Below, piece by piece: positions 35,555 through 47,069 of a stretch of 64,000 bases of DNA (position 1 is its first letter; every line of letters begins with the position of its first letter). Position numbers and translations under genes: made by a program. The notes beneath the pieces are model-generated. The model did not search any database and was not told the DNA's origin. It saw only the letters and a list, made by a program, of their open reading frames with translations. Source of the DNA: Jaltomata sinuosa. Lineage: Eukaryota; Streptophyta; Magnoliopsida; Solanales; Solanaceae. The stretch spans positions 1,073,501 through 1,137,500 of the forward strand of contig QJPP01007246.1 of the NCBI GenBank assembly GCA_003996215.1, in the 5' to 3' direction.

Positions 35555-37441
35555 AATTATTTCTTTTCGTCAAGTAACTCAAAACTCTAATTCAAAAGAC
35601 ACTTAAACACAAGTGGAATGACATCACTACTTATCACGGACACTCACCTCAAGCACAAATGCATGACATCGGTTGGTACTAATGATTAGTCGATCACATG
35701 TTAACTTTATCTAAACAATCCCCTTTATTCAAAAACACCACTTTTTTAAAAATGCAATGGGACATCAAAACAATCAATTGACAACAATCAATTCCTCAAG
35801 AAGTGATTCACAACCACTAGTTTACCAAATATACTTATTTGACTCATTTTTGAAATTAATCAACTTCTTTAACTATCCTAATTCGCATGCCCTCACAAGA
35901 ACAAAAGTCCCAAAACACACTATGCACAAGGGTAACACAAGGTACAAATGCAAAAACACTCACACTCACAAATAATTTCAAGTACCACAAGTATCAAACC
36001 ATAATTTTGCCCTTATTTTTATTCGCCACTAGCTTAAAGGAAATCGGTCAGAAATCTCAAAGGTCTTTTCTAAGCTTGTAACGTAGGCTCGGGGAAGGGT
36101 AAGATAAGCATTTGGATTGAAGTGACTATATCCTCCTTGAACACTACACAACTTTTTCACTTTGAAACCAAAGCCATTTTCTTTTCCATTTTGATGCAAC
36201 ACAAAGTACCATTTCACTAATTTCATTTGAAACCCCAATTTTTATCATTCTATTCACCTTGGAGGTTTTCTGTCTTTTTCTCATTTTTGCATTTCTTTTC
36301 AACTTAATCCTTTCTCTAACAAGTTTTGTTAATGCTTGTCAAAAACCACCTTGTAGTGATTATTTCCTCCAAAGTGTTTCTCAATCCCCCCTAAACTTAG
36401 GCTTTTAGCCTCAAATTCACCTTAGTAACGTTCAACGAAGGAAGGTTCAAAAGAGAGATTTATTTTCAAAACAGTTCAAGGCTTGTAATGTGGTTGCCAA
36501 AGAAAGGGTATTAAGCTCAAATAGGGTTACTAGTGATACATTTAGTGCAATGGTTGGATTTTAAGGCAAAGTAGGCTTCCAAAAACCACAAAAAAGGCCT
36601 AAGATCATTTCTCCAACCAAATGCAATCAAAACTAGCATTGAACGACTAACCGAGTAGGTTCTAGTTGACACAAACAAGTACAAGAATTATTCCATAAAA
36701 TCTCACCATACATGGCATACAAACTATTCAAGATGGGTCAATTTCACTTCCTAAACAAGAACAAATAGAGCCACATTCTACATTTTCATTAATCAACACT
36801 AGTGAGTTAAGAGTAAAAAAAAGATGAAAGGAGATGTCACTAACATCATTCTTTGCCATGCAACTTTTCACAAAATTTTTTGAAGGGGTATGCTTTAACT
36901 CAATTCATATGTGAGACTAACTACATTAGTACCAAGCAAGTCAATGTTCCCAATATCTCAAAAGATGATGATTTACCCTTAAGAAGTACGTCACCCTATA
37001 TATCATCGAGCTAAATCATACATCTAACTCGACATGGTTACTCAGACATCACCACAACACACAACCCAAAACATAAGCTTCAACTAGCCTAACTGGTACT
37101 CAGACTTCCCCTGGCCCCAAAACATCCAACAAAGTGATGATTTCCCTTAAGAATATCATCACTCAATCTATCATTAGGAATCATCACTCAAAAGCCAACT
37201 ACAAGAGAAATCAAAAAAGCTAAAAGTAAAGAAAAATAAAGAACTAAACCATCAAATTCATCCATAGCAACTCCAAAACTTGACAAGGGCATGCAATATC
37301 AAAATAAACCTGACAAGGGTGCACTAATATCCAAACATCAAAATAAACAAGCCCGGCAAGGGCACAATAATATCCAAAACAAATAAGATAAATAAAGTGT
37401 GCTCCCAATATGCCACCCCCAACTAAAACAAAGCAATGCCC
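35555..37441 (-). other. Element E 3' untranslated region
   Basis: Non-coding on both strands apart from short chance frames. On the minus strand it begins after the env-like ORF with GTGAGGGCATTGC and GTTGGGGGTGG, counterparts of the motif after the same ORF in unit F. Around 36385-36430 (minus TTTGAGGCTAAAAGCC) it also resembles F near 28950. Confidence 0.55.
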
Positions 37442-38780
37442 TCACTGTATCAAAATAAGAGATAAGTTTGAGGGGGATCCCTGAAGGGTATCACTCAGAA
37501 TTGGAGCTACTAGGCCTAGAAAGTACATGTTTGCCTCATCAACGTCCTTCTCCTCTTCAGATCTGTATAACTTCCTCAAAGTGCTCATCATCTTAGTGAG
37601 GAATTTGCTTTGCTTCCTATTATGTTCCCTTTGCTTCTTTTGTCGTCTTTCTACCTTTGCCAACCCTTCCTTGACATACTGCTGCTCCCTCGCTACACTA
37701 GCTAGTGTAGGACCACTAGGAGTAGTAGAAGATGATGGACAAGGTGCCTGTGTGGTAGAACTCTCTCCTAGACCTGAAGGTAGGCCATCTACAATTTGGT
37801 GAATCTGGGCATCCATGCCATAGACCTGGTTAGAGATATGGTAGTGTGTCGGGGGTCCAATCCTAAGTGGCCTAATAGCCTGTGCAGCAGCTGCTGACAC
37901 AAGTGCCTCACTGGACCCAGAGAATAGACCAGATGACGGTGAAGCCACATCGATCTTTCTCTTCTTCAATGCTTGCCTGGTCTCTCTTCTTTAATGGGTA
38001 AATCATCTTTTTTGTCTTTCTTTAATTCTTGCCATCCCTATTGTAAACTCTGGCTTGGTAGCATAAATATGTGATTAAAGAAGGGAAGAACAAGTTTTTT
38101 CTACCTTCAAGCACAACTTGTTGAATCTTTTGTACAATCAACTGCCCTACATTCACAAGGATGCCCTCCATCATAGCATAAATAACCACCACTTTCTCAG
38201 GTGTCATATCAGATTCATTTTTGGATGGCATGATTCGGGCAAAAATGATAGAAAGCCAAGTTTAGCCTTCAAGGGTGAATTTGGAAGACTCAATCCTCAT
38301 ATTCAAAGCTATTTATTGTGGAACCGTGCCATCATGTAACTTTTGCACAAACCAGTCAGTCCCTAATTCTTTGGCCCGTGCTTTGAATGTTGCATTATCG
38401 GCATTTGGAAGGTTGTAGTAGGCACTGATCAATTCCGGATCAAATCAAACTAGCTTTCCCCGAATAGCGACAACTAAGTCATTAGCAAAGTCCGCCTCGG
38501 CTGCATTAGCATAAAATTCTTGAACCATAGTGAAGTTTGCCTTGATAGGCTCGGTGGCAAAGCATATCCACTCACTTGTAACTAACTTTCCATGGAAGTA
38601 AGCCCATTTATCCTCCAGACCATCCAACACAATGCCTCCCTCCCTTGTGATGGGTTTCTTCAAGTGACAATCGTATAATTGGGAGCATTTAAGGGAGACA
38701 AAAGTTCCTTAATCAAAGTACTCCACTTTGGCTACTTGGTTGATATAATCTTGAGCAATTTCATCGGATATCAGAGCCAT
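37442..38780 (-). pseudogene. Env-like / 'putative plant transposon protein' ORF of element E
   Basis: The start is taken at the minus-strand ATG at 38780 (MALISDEIAQDYIN), preceded by an acceptor-like TTGTGTAG. After early stops it reads GGIVLDGLEDKWAYF, then VQEFYANAAEADFAN and VVAIRGKLV (38663-38445). Next come YNLPNADNATFKARAKELG, MPSKNESDMTPEKVV and EGRKNLFFPSLITYLCYQA (38231-38022). The C-terminal part (37969-37442) has a Ser/Thr/Pro-rich linker and a charged helix, VAREQQYVKEGLAKVERRQK, likely coiled coil. About 440 residues in all, near full length. It matches the retrotransposon-linked family with the EFYAN...VRGK signature. Function is unknown, and no membrane segment is evident. 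Stops near 38700, 38460, 38300 and 38020 disable it. Confidence 0.65.
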
Positions 38781-39949
38781 TTTTAAGCTATAAGTACCTA
38801 CACAAGGTGTAAAAATGTCATACACTAATATAGGCATGTAAAACAATATGCTAGGACATGATTAGGCCAAAGAAATGAGTCAAAATGATTCTGAACAAAG
38901 ATGGGCAAAGCTACTATTTTGAGACTGTCAGCAGTTGGTCATCGCAATCGTGGGACTTTTCTTCGCGATCGCGAAGGCCATTTTTATTTTCAAAAAAATT
39001 GTTCTTTGCGATCGCGGAATTGGGCCTCGCAATCGTGAAGGTCATCTTCTCTGTCCAAACAATTTGTATTCAAGCCTTTCATCGAACATGTGCTTTGCAC
39101 CCTTTTGTTCCACCATTTTCACAACCATTGGGGCTAGAATTTAGCCCCCTAACAGCATACCAACAACCTTTTTCATTCCTCAATGATCCTTACCCAAATA
39201 TAATTTCCACACTAAAGCACCCGATTCACCATTTCTTTGAAAGAGCTCATTCACAACAAAGTAGGCTGTGAAAGACACTGATTTTCACACACTAACAGAA
39301 ATTTCTAGGAGAAAATAGGAACAAGGACACATACCTGTGAAGTTGCAAGGCAGGGGAGCTATGGAATTAAAGATTTGATGGAATATTATTTTATTTTGTG
39401 CTTGACAAGAAAAAATAGTCAAGTTTAAGGACCTACTTTTGTTTGTGAAACAGTTCTTGTTGAACTTAATACCTGGATTGCCCGACTCCTCACGGTTGTG
39501 GGGCCTTTTCACACGTTCACAATGAATTAAAATCTCATAATTCTACATAATTATGACAGGTCCACCCGGTCGCAAAGAGTTACTGAGATTTTACTTCATC
39601 GCGATGCTTTAGTGAAAGCTGATTTTTTAGAATTTTGCACAGTGTACTATTTTCTCATGCGATAGCTGGTGCAACCTGCACAAGCTTAGGTGGAAAATGC
39701 ACTTACTCTACATGGACCAAAATTTTGCCAGTTCACCGGTTTGCTCATGCAATGGCATGTGCAAAGCACAGACTTCCAGGTGCAAAATACACATTTTTAG
39801 AGGTGTTTTTGGTGATTCTCAACACTTGGGTCCTCTTCTCCTTCCTTTGGACACCTTAAACAAATCAAAAAGATATCAAAAATGAAGTAAACGACAAAGA
39901 AAAAAAATTCAAATGATGGGTTGCCTCCCATCAAGTGCTCAATTTAATG
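38781..39949 (-). other. Element E spacer with leader region and palindromic words
   Basis: No gene. It contains two clusters: TCGCGATCGCGAAGGCC-type words at 38940-39035, and CATGCGATAGC / GCACCTGCAC-like words at 39655-39790. At the top end (39915-39960) is the minus-strand landmark ACATTAAATTGAGC...GGGAGGCAACCC, equivalent to the post-pol motifs of F and G. It occupies the same place as the leader and intron of the env-like ORF in F and G. Confidence 0.5.
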
Positions 39950-41299
39950 TCATAACGTGATGGAAGATATGTCACCATTTAGATCTCCACTTGAAAGATT
40001 TGAACCTTCGACCCAAGTTTGAATCAAACTTTTAGTGACAATCACGAGGTGAAAGTGAGAATATGAAAAGGTCATTTCCTTCTGAGGAAGTTCTTTTTGC
40101 CTTCTATCAATAACAAACTTCAAAACGAATATAATTCGATCCTTCCCCCTTTCAAAGTCCTCCATATGCTTGATTACTTCGACTATCGTCCGTTTAACCA
40201 AACTTAATTTTGAAAAATGATTGGAGTACACTTTGGGTGTCTCCACTCTCAAAGTTGCCTTGTTTGTGACATCCTCACTTTCGAATGAACTAGAGTCTTT
40301 CAAAAAGAAATGTTGGACTTTGCTTTGCAACTCTAGTATCATTGTTTTGATCTTGGCATCTTGATTCATGTATGGATAGTTGGTTGCCACAACACCTTTA
40401 ATACATGATATTCACATGTGTCCTCATCTTCAATAGGGAATAAATCAAAACTATTATCCACGATTATGCATGTTTCAACACGAGCATTCCATTTGGTGTT
40501 CAACTTCCGGATAACAATTTCAAGTATCCCCTCTTTTTGACTTCTCTTGGCATGTCTTTAGAGAAATTTCTCGAACATTGATTGGATTTTTTCACGTAAT
40601 TCCCCATAGGCTTCAAGTTGGTGAGATTGATTTAATAACCATTTGTGGCTCACAATTTCACCCAAGTTAGGTTTTTCTTCTTGTTGGGGTTCAAGCACAA
40701 CTGGTTCAATCTCATTCATGGGAAATTCCATATGTTGAAGATATTTATCATCATCCCCAAAATAAATTTGATTGAACCCAATGTTCAAGACATACTCATG
40801 TGTTAGGCTTGGAGGGTCTTCTTCATCAACTTGATCAAGATATGAGTCAAAAAATCTGCCATGGACTATTTAGCATGATTTCTCTCCTCTTCCTCCTTAG
40901 CTCTCGTATCTCAAAAGCCTTGCTCTATGCACTTTAGACCCTCCTATATGCTATCTTCTTTGGGGAAGAGATTTTGGAGCATGGCATACACACCCTATGG
41001 GTAGGCATTGCATTCTTTGCTTGCTAAGTTATGATTCCTATTAAGATCACAAGCACCACTAGCACCATTGTTAGCATAAAAGGGGGAATAGGATGATCAT
41101 TAGGGCAGTCGCTTTAATGTCCATCATGACCACCACACAAATAGCAATTAAGCCCATCATAGGAGCAAGACGGTGAATACCTCCCTCTCCTAGGGCTAAT
41201 TCTACAATTTCACCAAGGGTGGGGTCCTCCACAATAACAACAAGGATTACTGTAATAAGGGTTGCAACCACCAAAACCTCTAGCATTTCGAGATGCCAT
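39950..41299 (-). pseudogene. Unrecognised coding-like region of element E
   Basis: From a minus-strand ATG at 41299 (MASRNARGFGG, about 100 bases after the primer site) the frame shows Cys/His groups, CCYCGGPHPW and CYLCGGHDGH, suggestive of degraded zinc knuckles. Further along come open stretches 40788-40558 (EYVLNIGFNQIYFGDDDKY... then EIEPVVLEPQQEEKPNLGE) and 40390-39950 (MATNYPYMNQDAKIKTM..., ending SSITL). The last stop lies just before the post-pol landmark. I recognise no capsid, protease or enzyme motif. It stands where gag-pol should be. It could be a heavily diverged or truncated gag, or a captured unrelated sequence. Several stops and shifts are present. Confidence 0.4.
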
Positions 41300-41403
41300 A
41301 GAATCAATCAACAAAATCAAACTAACTAAAACAAAACAAATATTCACAAATTTGAACTTAAATAAGTAAACTCAAATTCTAAACTGACTGAATGCACCAA
41401 ATT

Positions 41404-41423
41404 ATTCCTCGGCAACAGTACCA
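41404..41423 (-). other. Primer binding site of element E (tRNA-Asp type)
   Basis: Minus-strand TGGTACTGTTGCCGAGGAAT follows the 5' LTR end by five T/A bases. It differs from TGGCGCCGTTGCCGGGGA mainly by C-to-T or G-to-A changes, as expected from cytosine deamination. The tRNA-Asp site is typical of Athila/Tat. Confidence 0.75.
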
Positions 41424-41428
41424 TTTTT

Positions 41429-42854
41429 TGATAACGCTCAAAAGCACTCTCCCGTAAGGAGGTGGTAGTGATCGTCAGAGCAAAACAAAATTTATATTCC
41501 CAATAGGTGTCGGGGTAGATCCCACGAAGAACAATGTAAAGGCTATTGAGATAGTAAAAAATTAAAGCAACTTATTAAAGTTCAAGGAACAAAAGAAATA
41601 AAATGATTGGGGGGTTTTGTTGTTGAAAACATGAACGATATTGCAAGTGCAAAGTTGACCAATCTTTGCAACGCAAGGATCGCAAGGGAGATTTTGGAAT
41701 GGGTATTACTTCAAATCTATACAATCCATTATAAGTTTATCAACTACTTACTAGATTAATCATGGGTCAAATGAAACAAGCCTTGGAATTTTCAATTATC
41801 TACTAACATCTTTTGACCATTGGAAAATATTTTTCAACCAGTTCTCTCGAACCTAGCCAAGATTTAGCAAAGCTATTCCAATTATGGCAACACTAGAATC
41901 ACTATTTCTAGCCAATTCCTTAAATGAGGGTTAAAACCTCAAGTTAGTGCCAATTAAACTCTCCCCACCTCAATTCACTCTCAATCAAAACCAAGGTAAG
42001 AGGAGAAAGTCCAAGGGTTGATCACTCCCTTTAGAATTAACTCAAGAACAAGATTAATTAGAGAATCAAAGATCCAATTCATAAATTAGAAAATATTTAA
42101 TAAATTATAAAAGCACAAGATAAGAAATCACACCCAAATAGTTTATCTCTAACACAATATCTAAATCTCAAATCAACCAATACACCTATGAATTTAGCAT
42201 TACAAAGAAAGAGTTTAAGAAAGGAACTAAATATTTTACAATAAAAGCTTTCAATCTTAATTCCAATGGTGTTGGATGATGAACTTGCTCCCCATGCTAG
42301 CCAAAAGTTGTTCACTCTAAGGCTAAGGATAAATTGGTTGAAGAACAATTGTGAATAATCCAGATTATCTTTCCAAAATGGATGAGATGTTCTTTTATGT
42401 GGATTGGGGTTTCCAAAAATGTGATTTTCCAAATCTGCCTTGTAGCTGCTAATTTTCTTCATCGCGGTCGCCAGAGTATGCCTCACGATTGTGATAGTCT
42501 ATTAATTCCTTCATTGTGGTAGCGTGACTTTACTGTCGCGATCTCGTAGCTTTGACTTATAGTTGACCGCAGTCGCGTGGCATTTTCCTCGAGGTTGCAT
42601 GGCTTTGACTTCTTGTTGACCATGAGCGCATGCATTGTAGCTCGCGGTCGCAATGAGCATTTCACTGCCAATGATCAGCAACTCCAATTAGCTCTATTTT
42701 GACTTGTTTTCACCTGAATCCTTCTTGAACACTCCTAAAATACAGAAACATGTAAAATAGAAGTAATCCATGTCAATTGCACTATTTTTCCAATTTATAC
42801 TAGAAAAAGCATAAGATTAAGAGCTAAATAAATAGGTAGAATACTAACTTATCA
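41429..42854 (-). repeat. 5' LTR of element E
   Basis: TGATAAGTTAGTATTC at its minus-strand start (42854) and GAGCGTTATCA at its end (41429). The CpG word cluster (GACCGCGAT, ATCGCGAC, GCGACTGCGG and similar) lies at 42460-42660, 190-390 bases inside the LTR. A TATA-like CACATAAAAGAAC lies at 42390-42402 on the minus strand, downstream of the cluster. Confidence 0.85.
42460..42660. repeat. GCGATCGC-type palindrome cluster (E, 5' LTR)
   Basis: Variants of TCGCGATCGCGA and GCGGTCGC recur in both orientations, more decayed here than in the 3' LTR copy at 35150-35360, where CTCGCGATCGCGAT is intact at about 35338-35352. Confidence 0.7.
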
Positions 42855-42859
42855 CATGT

Positions 42860-42940
42860 GCAGGTTTACTTAGGTAGAATACTAACTTATTGTGGTAGCA
42901 AAAGCATAAGATTAGTATTCTACCTATTACTTATTCCCCA
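42860..42940. repeat. Templated filler scar beside element E
   Basis: AGGTAGAATACTAACTTAT at 42872-42890 repeats the last bases of the adjacent LTR (42834-42852). It recurs inverted at 42906-42925 (ATAAGATTAGTATTCTACCT) with the neighbouring LTR word AAGCATAAG. Short direct and inverted copies of nearby sequence at a junction are typical of templated end-joining repair. Confidence 0.6.
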
Positions 42941-44458
42941 TATGCGAGATGCAGGTTTTCACCTGTGAAATGCATGTGCAAGTTAAGTCACAAGTACGTG
43001 TCTTAAATTTTGACCGAACCCATTTGACCAAGACCCAACCCGGCTTGACCAGTGCCTCTTCACCTTCTTACCCTCTTATATCTGACTTTCTCTTCTCTTT
43101 CACCATTACAACTTCTCCAAAACTTCCATTACTTCACCCACTAACTCCCTCAAATCCCAAAGTCTCTTCTTACACTCCTTTTCTCTTTCTGCCACTGCAC
43201 CACCGGTCGAAGCCGCTGCCACCGTTGTTTGTTCTAGTGACTTTGTGATGTTCATTTTTGGACTTCCAAAACTTTAATTTTCCCTCACCGACTTTCCTAT
43301 TTCTACTTGTGGTATGCTCTTATATGTTATATCTATGTTTTTCTTTAATTATGTAGTATTTTTTATTTGGCTTGCTAGTTGAAAATCTGCCATTGCCCCA
43401 ATATGCTTAAGATTTGATTTTGATTTTCAATTTTTGGTCCTTTTGTTGTTATAGATTATGTTAAAATGGGTAGATCTTGCTTTTATGTAATGCATGTCAT
43501 CTATACCACTTGTTAGCATGAAATTTTGAGTTTGGGGTGAAGTGTGAGTAGCCCACTCGTAGTAATGTATGGTTTGGCCCTCTGATAGATTGGGTGATGT
43601 CATTATTAAGGGAAAATTGTCACTGATTTAGGTTTTGATTTAAATAGTGATGTGTTGGTCCTGATTATTTACCATTGTGCACTTGAGTAAATTAATGAAA
43701 TATTATTTATTCGGTGAGCGCTTTGATTGAGTGTGAGTGATAATTGTGCGTTTTGATGTAACTCTCTTGATAGAGCGTATGGCTTAATGTTTCTCGATGA
43801 TAGATGGGGTAACGTATTGCTTAACAGAAGTTATTGAGTGTATGTTTATTGGTCATATTATGGTCTTGAACTTGTTGGTATGTTTTTTGAGGAATTCTGA
43901 GTACCCGTTAGCCTTCAAAATTGGTCAATTATTTGCCTAAGTATAGTTTGGTGCTCCTTAAAAGTTGATTCAGGCCCTGTTAGGCACTTGTGTGCCACAG
44001 GTGTTGCCTTGCGAAATGCATATGCAATTTAAATTAAGGCTGAGAGTTAAACACTTACTGTCTTCCATCTGTATTTCACTTGTGTGTCGCAAGTCTCCAC
44101 CTATGAAATGCAGGTAGTAATGCAGGTGTCAGTGAACCCTGCCAGTGTGCTGCCTAGCACATGCGCCAGCTCATGCATGCCACATGTTGGCTCATGCGAT
44201 ATGCATGTGCCAGCACATATGCTCCCTTGTGTTGCATGTTTTCTTTATGGCACATGCGGCTCACATGCGTGCCGCAGGTCTCCACCTGTGAAACGCATAT
44301 GACACACATGTACTGGCAGTAAACCCCTTTCTATTTCTTTTTCTTACATTCCATGTGTTTTTATTTTCTTAACTTCTTTTAGTTGTTTTCTTTTATTTCC
44401 CAATGAAAAATACAAAAAAAAATCTGTTTCTTTGGCCCTCACATCTGTTTGCAGGAAT
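42941..44458 (+). other. Unit G leader and intron before the env-like ORF
   Basis: No protein gene. A TATA-like CTTATATC (43075-43082) is followed by a pyrimidine-rich leader (43085-43210). A donor-like TGTGGTATGC has its GT at 43312-43313, and an acceptor CTGTTTGCAG ends at 44454, four bases before the ORF start. The layout matches F (donor-like GTATG at 12820, acceptor-like AG at 25609). The spacer holds many ACATGCG/GCATGTG/GCAGGTG words (43985-44300). Confidence 0.55.
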
Positions 44459-44668
44459 ATGTCTTCATCAAGGGGAAGAGACAAAGGCAAGACTCCAATA
44501 AAAGCTAATGCACCTGACATTCCTACGGAGCCTGTGCAAAATGAAAAACAAACAATGGCACAACTCCAATTTGGTGTTAAGGGAATGGAACACTATCACC
44601 TCACCTTTCGTGAGAAGCAAACAATCACTGAGGAGGTTTGATTTGATATGGATTCCTTCAAGGATGAG
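44459..44668 (+). pseudogene. Env-like ORF of unit G, first part, cut by element C
   Basis: Starts MSSSRGRDKGKTPIKANAPD, continues with QFGVKGMEHYHLTFREKQTI and TEEV, then a stop (expected Arg codon CGA changed to TGA) and FDMDSFKDE up to the first base of the C LTR at 44669. The start follows a good acceptor site. It is the equivalent of the ORF at 25615 in F. The rest of the ORF must lie beyond C and its nested guests, outside the window. Confidence 0.6.
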
Positions 44669-46869
44669 TGTAACGATCGGGTCCATCATTATGGGTAGTC
44701 CAATCGTGCCAAGTTTTAGAGTTAGAAAACTCTGGGTTTGGGTGTTTTAAATTCTGGGCTAGGCTAGCCTCGGCCTGTTTTGGAGTGAGGTGGAGTCTAG
44801 GGGAAATCTGGGTAAGTATTGGGTTAGGTGTCTTGGTTTGAGCTAGTTTCCCACTTAGCCAAGACATAAAGTAGTCCGGGGGACTTTTTGAAATTGAATT
44901 TGGGTAAGTAGAACTCCCGAAATTGTGTTTGACGTGAAGGGGTTATTTTAGGTCGTCGAGGGATGCAAGTGTGTTGTAAAATGGCCAAATCTAGGAGATT
45001 TATGGACATTCTATCTGTGGCAAGTGCAACAGTCTACTGTAGTGACCTCCGCTATAACGGTGGAAAACACCGCTATAGCAGTGGTCAAGACTGTCAACGC
45101 TGCTTAAGACCGCTATAGCGAAAGTCGTCCACTATAGCGGGACCGCTATAGCGGAGAAGGAAATGATATAGTGGGCCGACGGGATTTTAATGCTGAAACA
45201 TTCCCTAAAACGTTCAGTTTTCACAACTTCATTTTGGGAGTAGGGCTAGGCGATTCCAGGCAATTTTCCTCTGTTTTCCTTTGATTTTCTTCCCTAAGGT
45301 AAGGTTTCTACTCCCCAATCTTCGTACTACTGTTCCTATGCGGTAAAATTTCTAGGAGGGAACTTGGGGAAGGTTGGAATAACCTAGGAATGGTAGAATC
45401 CGGGGAAGGAAGGAGATTTAAAGCATGAATGTTCTTGGGTATTGTTAAAAGTAAGATATTATGATCATAAGTTGTTAAATTCTCTATTTTTATCCGTAAA
45501 AATGATAGAACTAGGGAAATTAATGGTGGAAATCCCGGAAAAAAAGGGTGGAATGATCATGGATGGCTTGGGGTTTAGGATTGGTGTAATCCGGGTAATG
45601 TGCAGGCCTTGTTTGTTAATTTCATGTACTTGTATGTTATTTTAGACCAAGAAAGAGAAAGGAATCCGGAACACGGGTAAGCTCGGGTTGAGTAGAACTT
45701 GGATTATTTCGAGGTAGGTGATGGCTTACGATTCCTATGAATGTTGTATAATTTTGTACTCTTATTTAAGTGTTTGTATGAATTACATTGCTTAGGGAAG
45801 TTGTGTAGAATGTCTAAGGTTCCTGTTTTACAGTCTATGAGTTGAACGGTGTGTTTACTTGTTGGTTTACAAGTTGTTTGTTCATCTATTTGACTGTGGA
45901 TTATTGACATTCGGTTGGCTCGGATACCACGCCTGGTACAGGAATACTAACGGTTGGCTCGGGTACCACGCCTGGTACGGGAATACTAACGGTTGGCTCG
46001 GGTACCACGCCTGGTACGGGTTTATTTTACTGCATCATTGCATTTATATTGTTGTGTTGCATTGACTGATATTGGTTCCGTGAGTGGACTGGGTTGTTTA
46101 TTGAAAGGTGTTACTTGTTTGATGGTCCTTGAGTGACCGAGAAATTCTATTATATCATTGAGTTGGTCTTGGATTAGGCCGGGTTGTTCATTGACACTTA
46201 GGTGTTGCCTAGAGAGGATCCCAGGGTGGGTCCGGGCTAGATGGAAAGGTATGGGTTATGGCCATGTGATGGTGGGTTAGAGTATAAGAGGTGGATTTCA
46301 TGCGGGAACAAGCTAAGTAGAGACTTGTAGTCTAGGTGTACATGTTAATATTGTTGCATGTCTTCCGTACTATTTACTTGATATTGTTGTACTGCTTATA
46401 CACTATTTATCGGCTGATGATCCTACCAGTACACAGTGGTGGTGTACTGATACTGCACTTGCTTTTCTTTTGGTGAGTACAGGAAATCTTCCAATGGCTG
46501 AGACGCGACCTCATCTATAGTACTAGCAATTTCAGACTTCAAGGGTGAGCTGCTCGATCAGGCTACCTTGGATCTATCTTTAGAGTTTCAGCCCACTTGT
46601 TTCGGGCTTAAAACTACTTCTGTATTTTCCTTTTGGGGTTGCATCCCCGTACTCTAGATATTGGTAGAATTGTTTGGTACTGCGACTTTCAGTTTCTAGG
46701 GGGATTTTCTGCAGGATTATTAATGGTATAGTTCTTTGCTTATTTAATTGCTAGTTTACTTTCTGTTTTGCTGGTTTTAGGCTGTTAGTCTAGGCTAAGG
46801 GTTGAACTCTATTGGTTCGCTCATCCGGGGGTTGGGTGGGTGCCACTCACCATGGCCTGGGTCATGACA
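44669..46869 (+). repeat. 5' LTR of element C
   Basis: Starts TGTAACGATCGGG and ends GGTCATGACA. Modules in order: CGCTATAGCG cluster 45037-45178, ATTTTAATGC box near 45184, the three-unit 39-bp minisatellite 45911-46021, and the CAGTACAC stem 46427-46449. It is visibly diverged from the part of the 3' LTR that remains, so the insertion is not recent. Confidence 0.87.
45911..46021 (+). repeat. 39-bp minisatellite, three near-identical units (C, 5' LTR)
   Basis: Units begin at about 45912, 45951 and 45990 with CGGTTGGCTCGGGTACCACG, then CCTGGTACGGGAATACTAA. Period 39. Each unit contains a GTACCA...TGGTAC stem. It is the best preserved array in the window; other family LTRs have three or four less regular units. 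Confidence 0.85.
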
Positions 46870-46873
46870 AAGA

Positions 46874-46895
46874 TGGTATCAGAGCCCTAGGTTCG
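46874..46895 (+). other. Primer binding site of element C
   Basis: TGGTATCAGAGCCCTAGGTT, four bases after the LTR end, complementary to the 3' end of initiator tRNA-Met apart from an extra base. It is the most intact site of this family here. Confidence 0.87.
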
Positions 46896-47069
46896 TTGAT
46901 CTCGTCGTACCAAACAGGTCTAGTAGAGTCTTGCAGAACGGTGCGGAGACGTCCGTACTTTTCTTCGAGAGGCTATGGGGCTTTAGGAAAAACTATCTCT
47001 TCCTTCTTTCCTTCGTGCTATAACTTGATTCCAATTGGTATCTAACCTCATCCACTCTTCTGTCCGTAG

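Larger units (their letters stand above)
34124..42854 (-). mobile_element. Non-autonomous Athila-like element E
   Basis: An 8.7 kb minus-strand element with LTRs at 34124-35540 and 41429-42854, both TGATAA...TTATCA. It is flanked by TATGT (34119-34123) and CATGT (42855-42859), a five-base target duplication with one change. The primer site of tRNA-Asp type is at 41404-41423 and the polypurine tract at 35541-35554. Inside, on the minus strand, are a coding-like region of unknown kind (41299-39950), the post-pol landmark (39915-39960), a spacer, an env-like ORF (38780-37442) and a long 3' region. No gag capsid, protease, RT or integrase was recognised. It sits inside unit G. Confidence 0.82.

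Noticed and set aside
37527..37802. Plus-strand open frame of 91 residues rich in Ser, Phe and Cys
   Set aside because: It is the antisense shadow of the C-terminal Ser/Pro-rich part of the env-like ORF on the minus strand.
45911..46021. CRISPR-like regular direct repeats
   Set aside because: The period of 39 is fully repeated, with no unique spacers, and the array lies in a retrotransposon LTR of a plant genome. It is a minisatellite.
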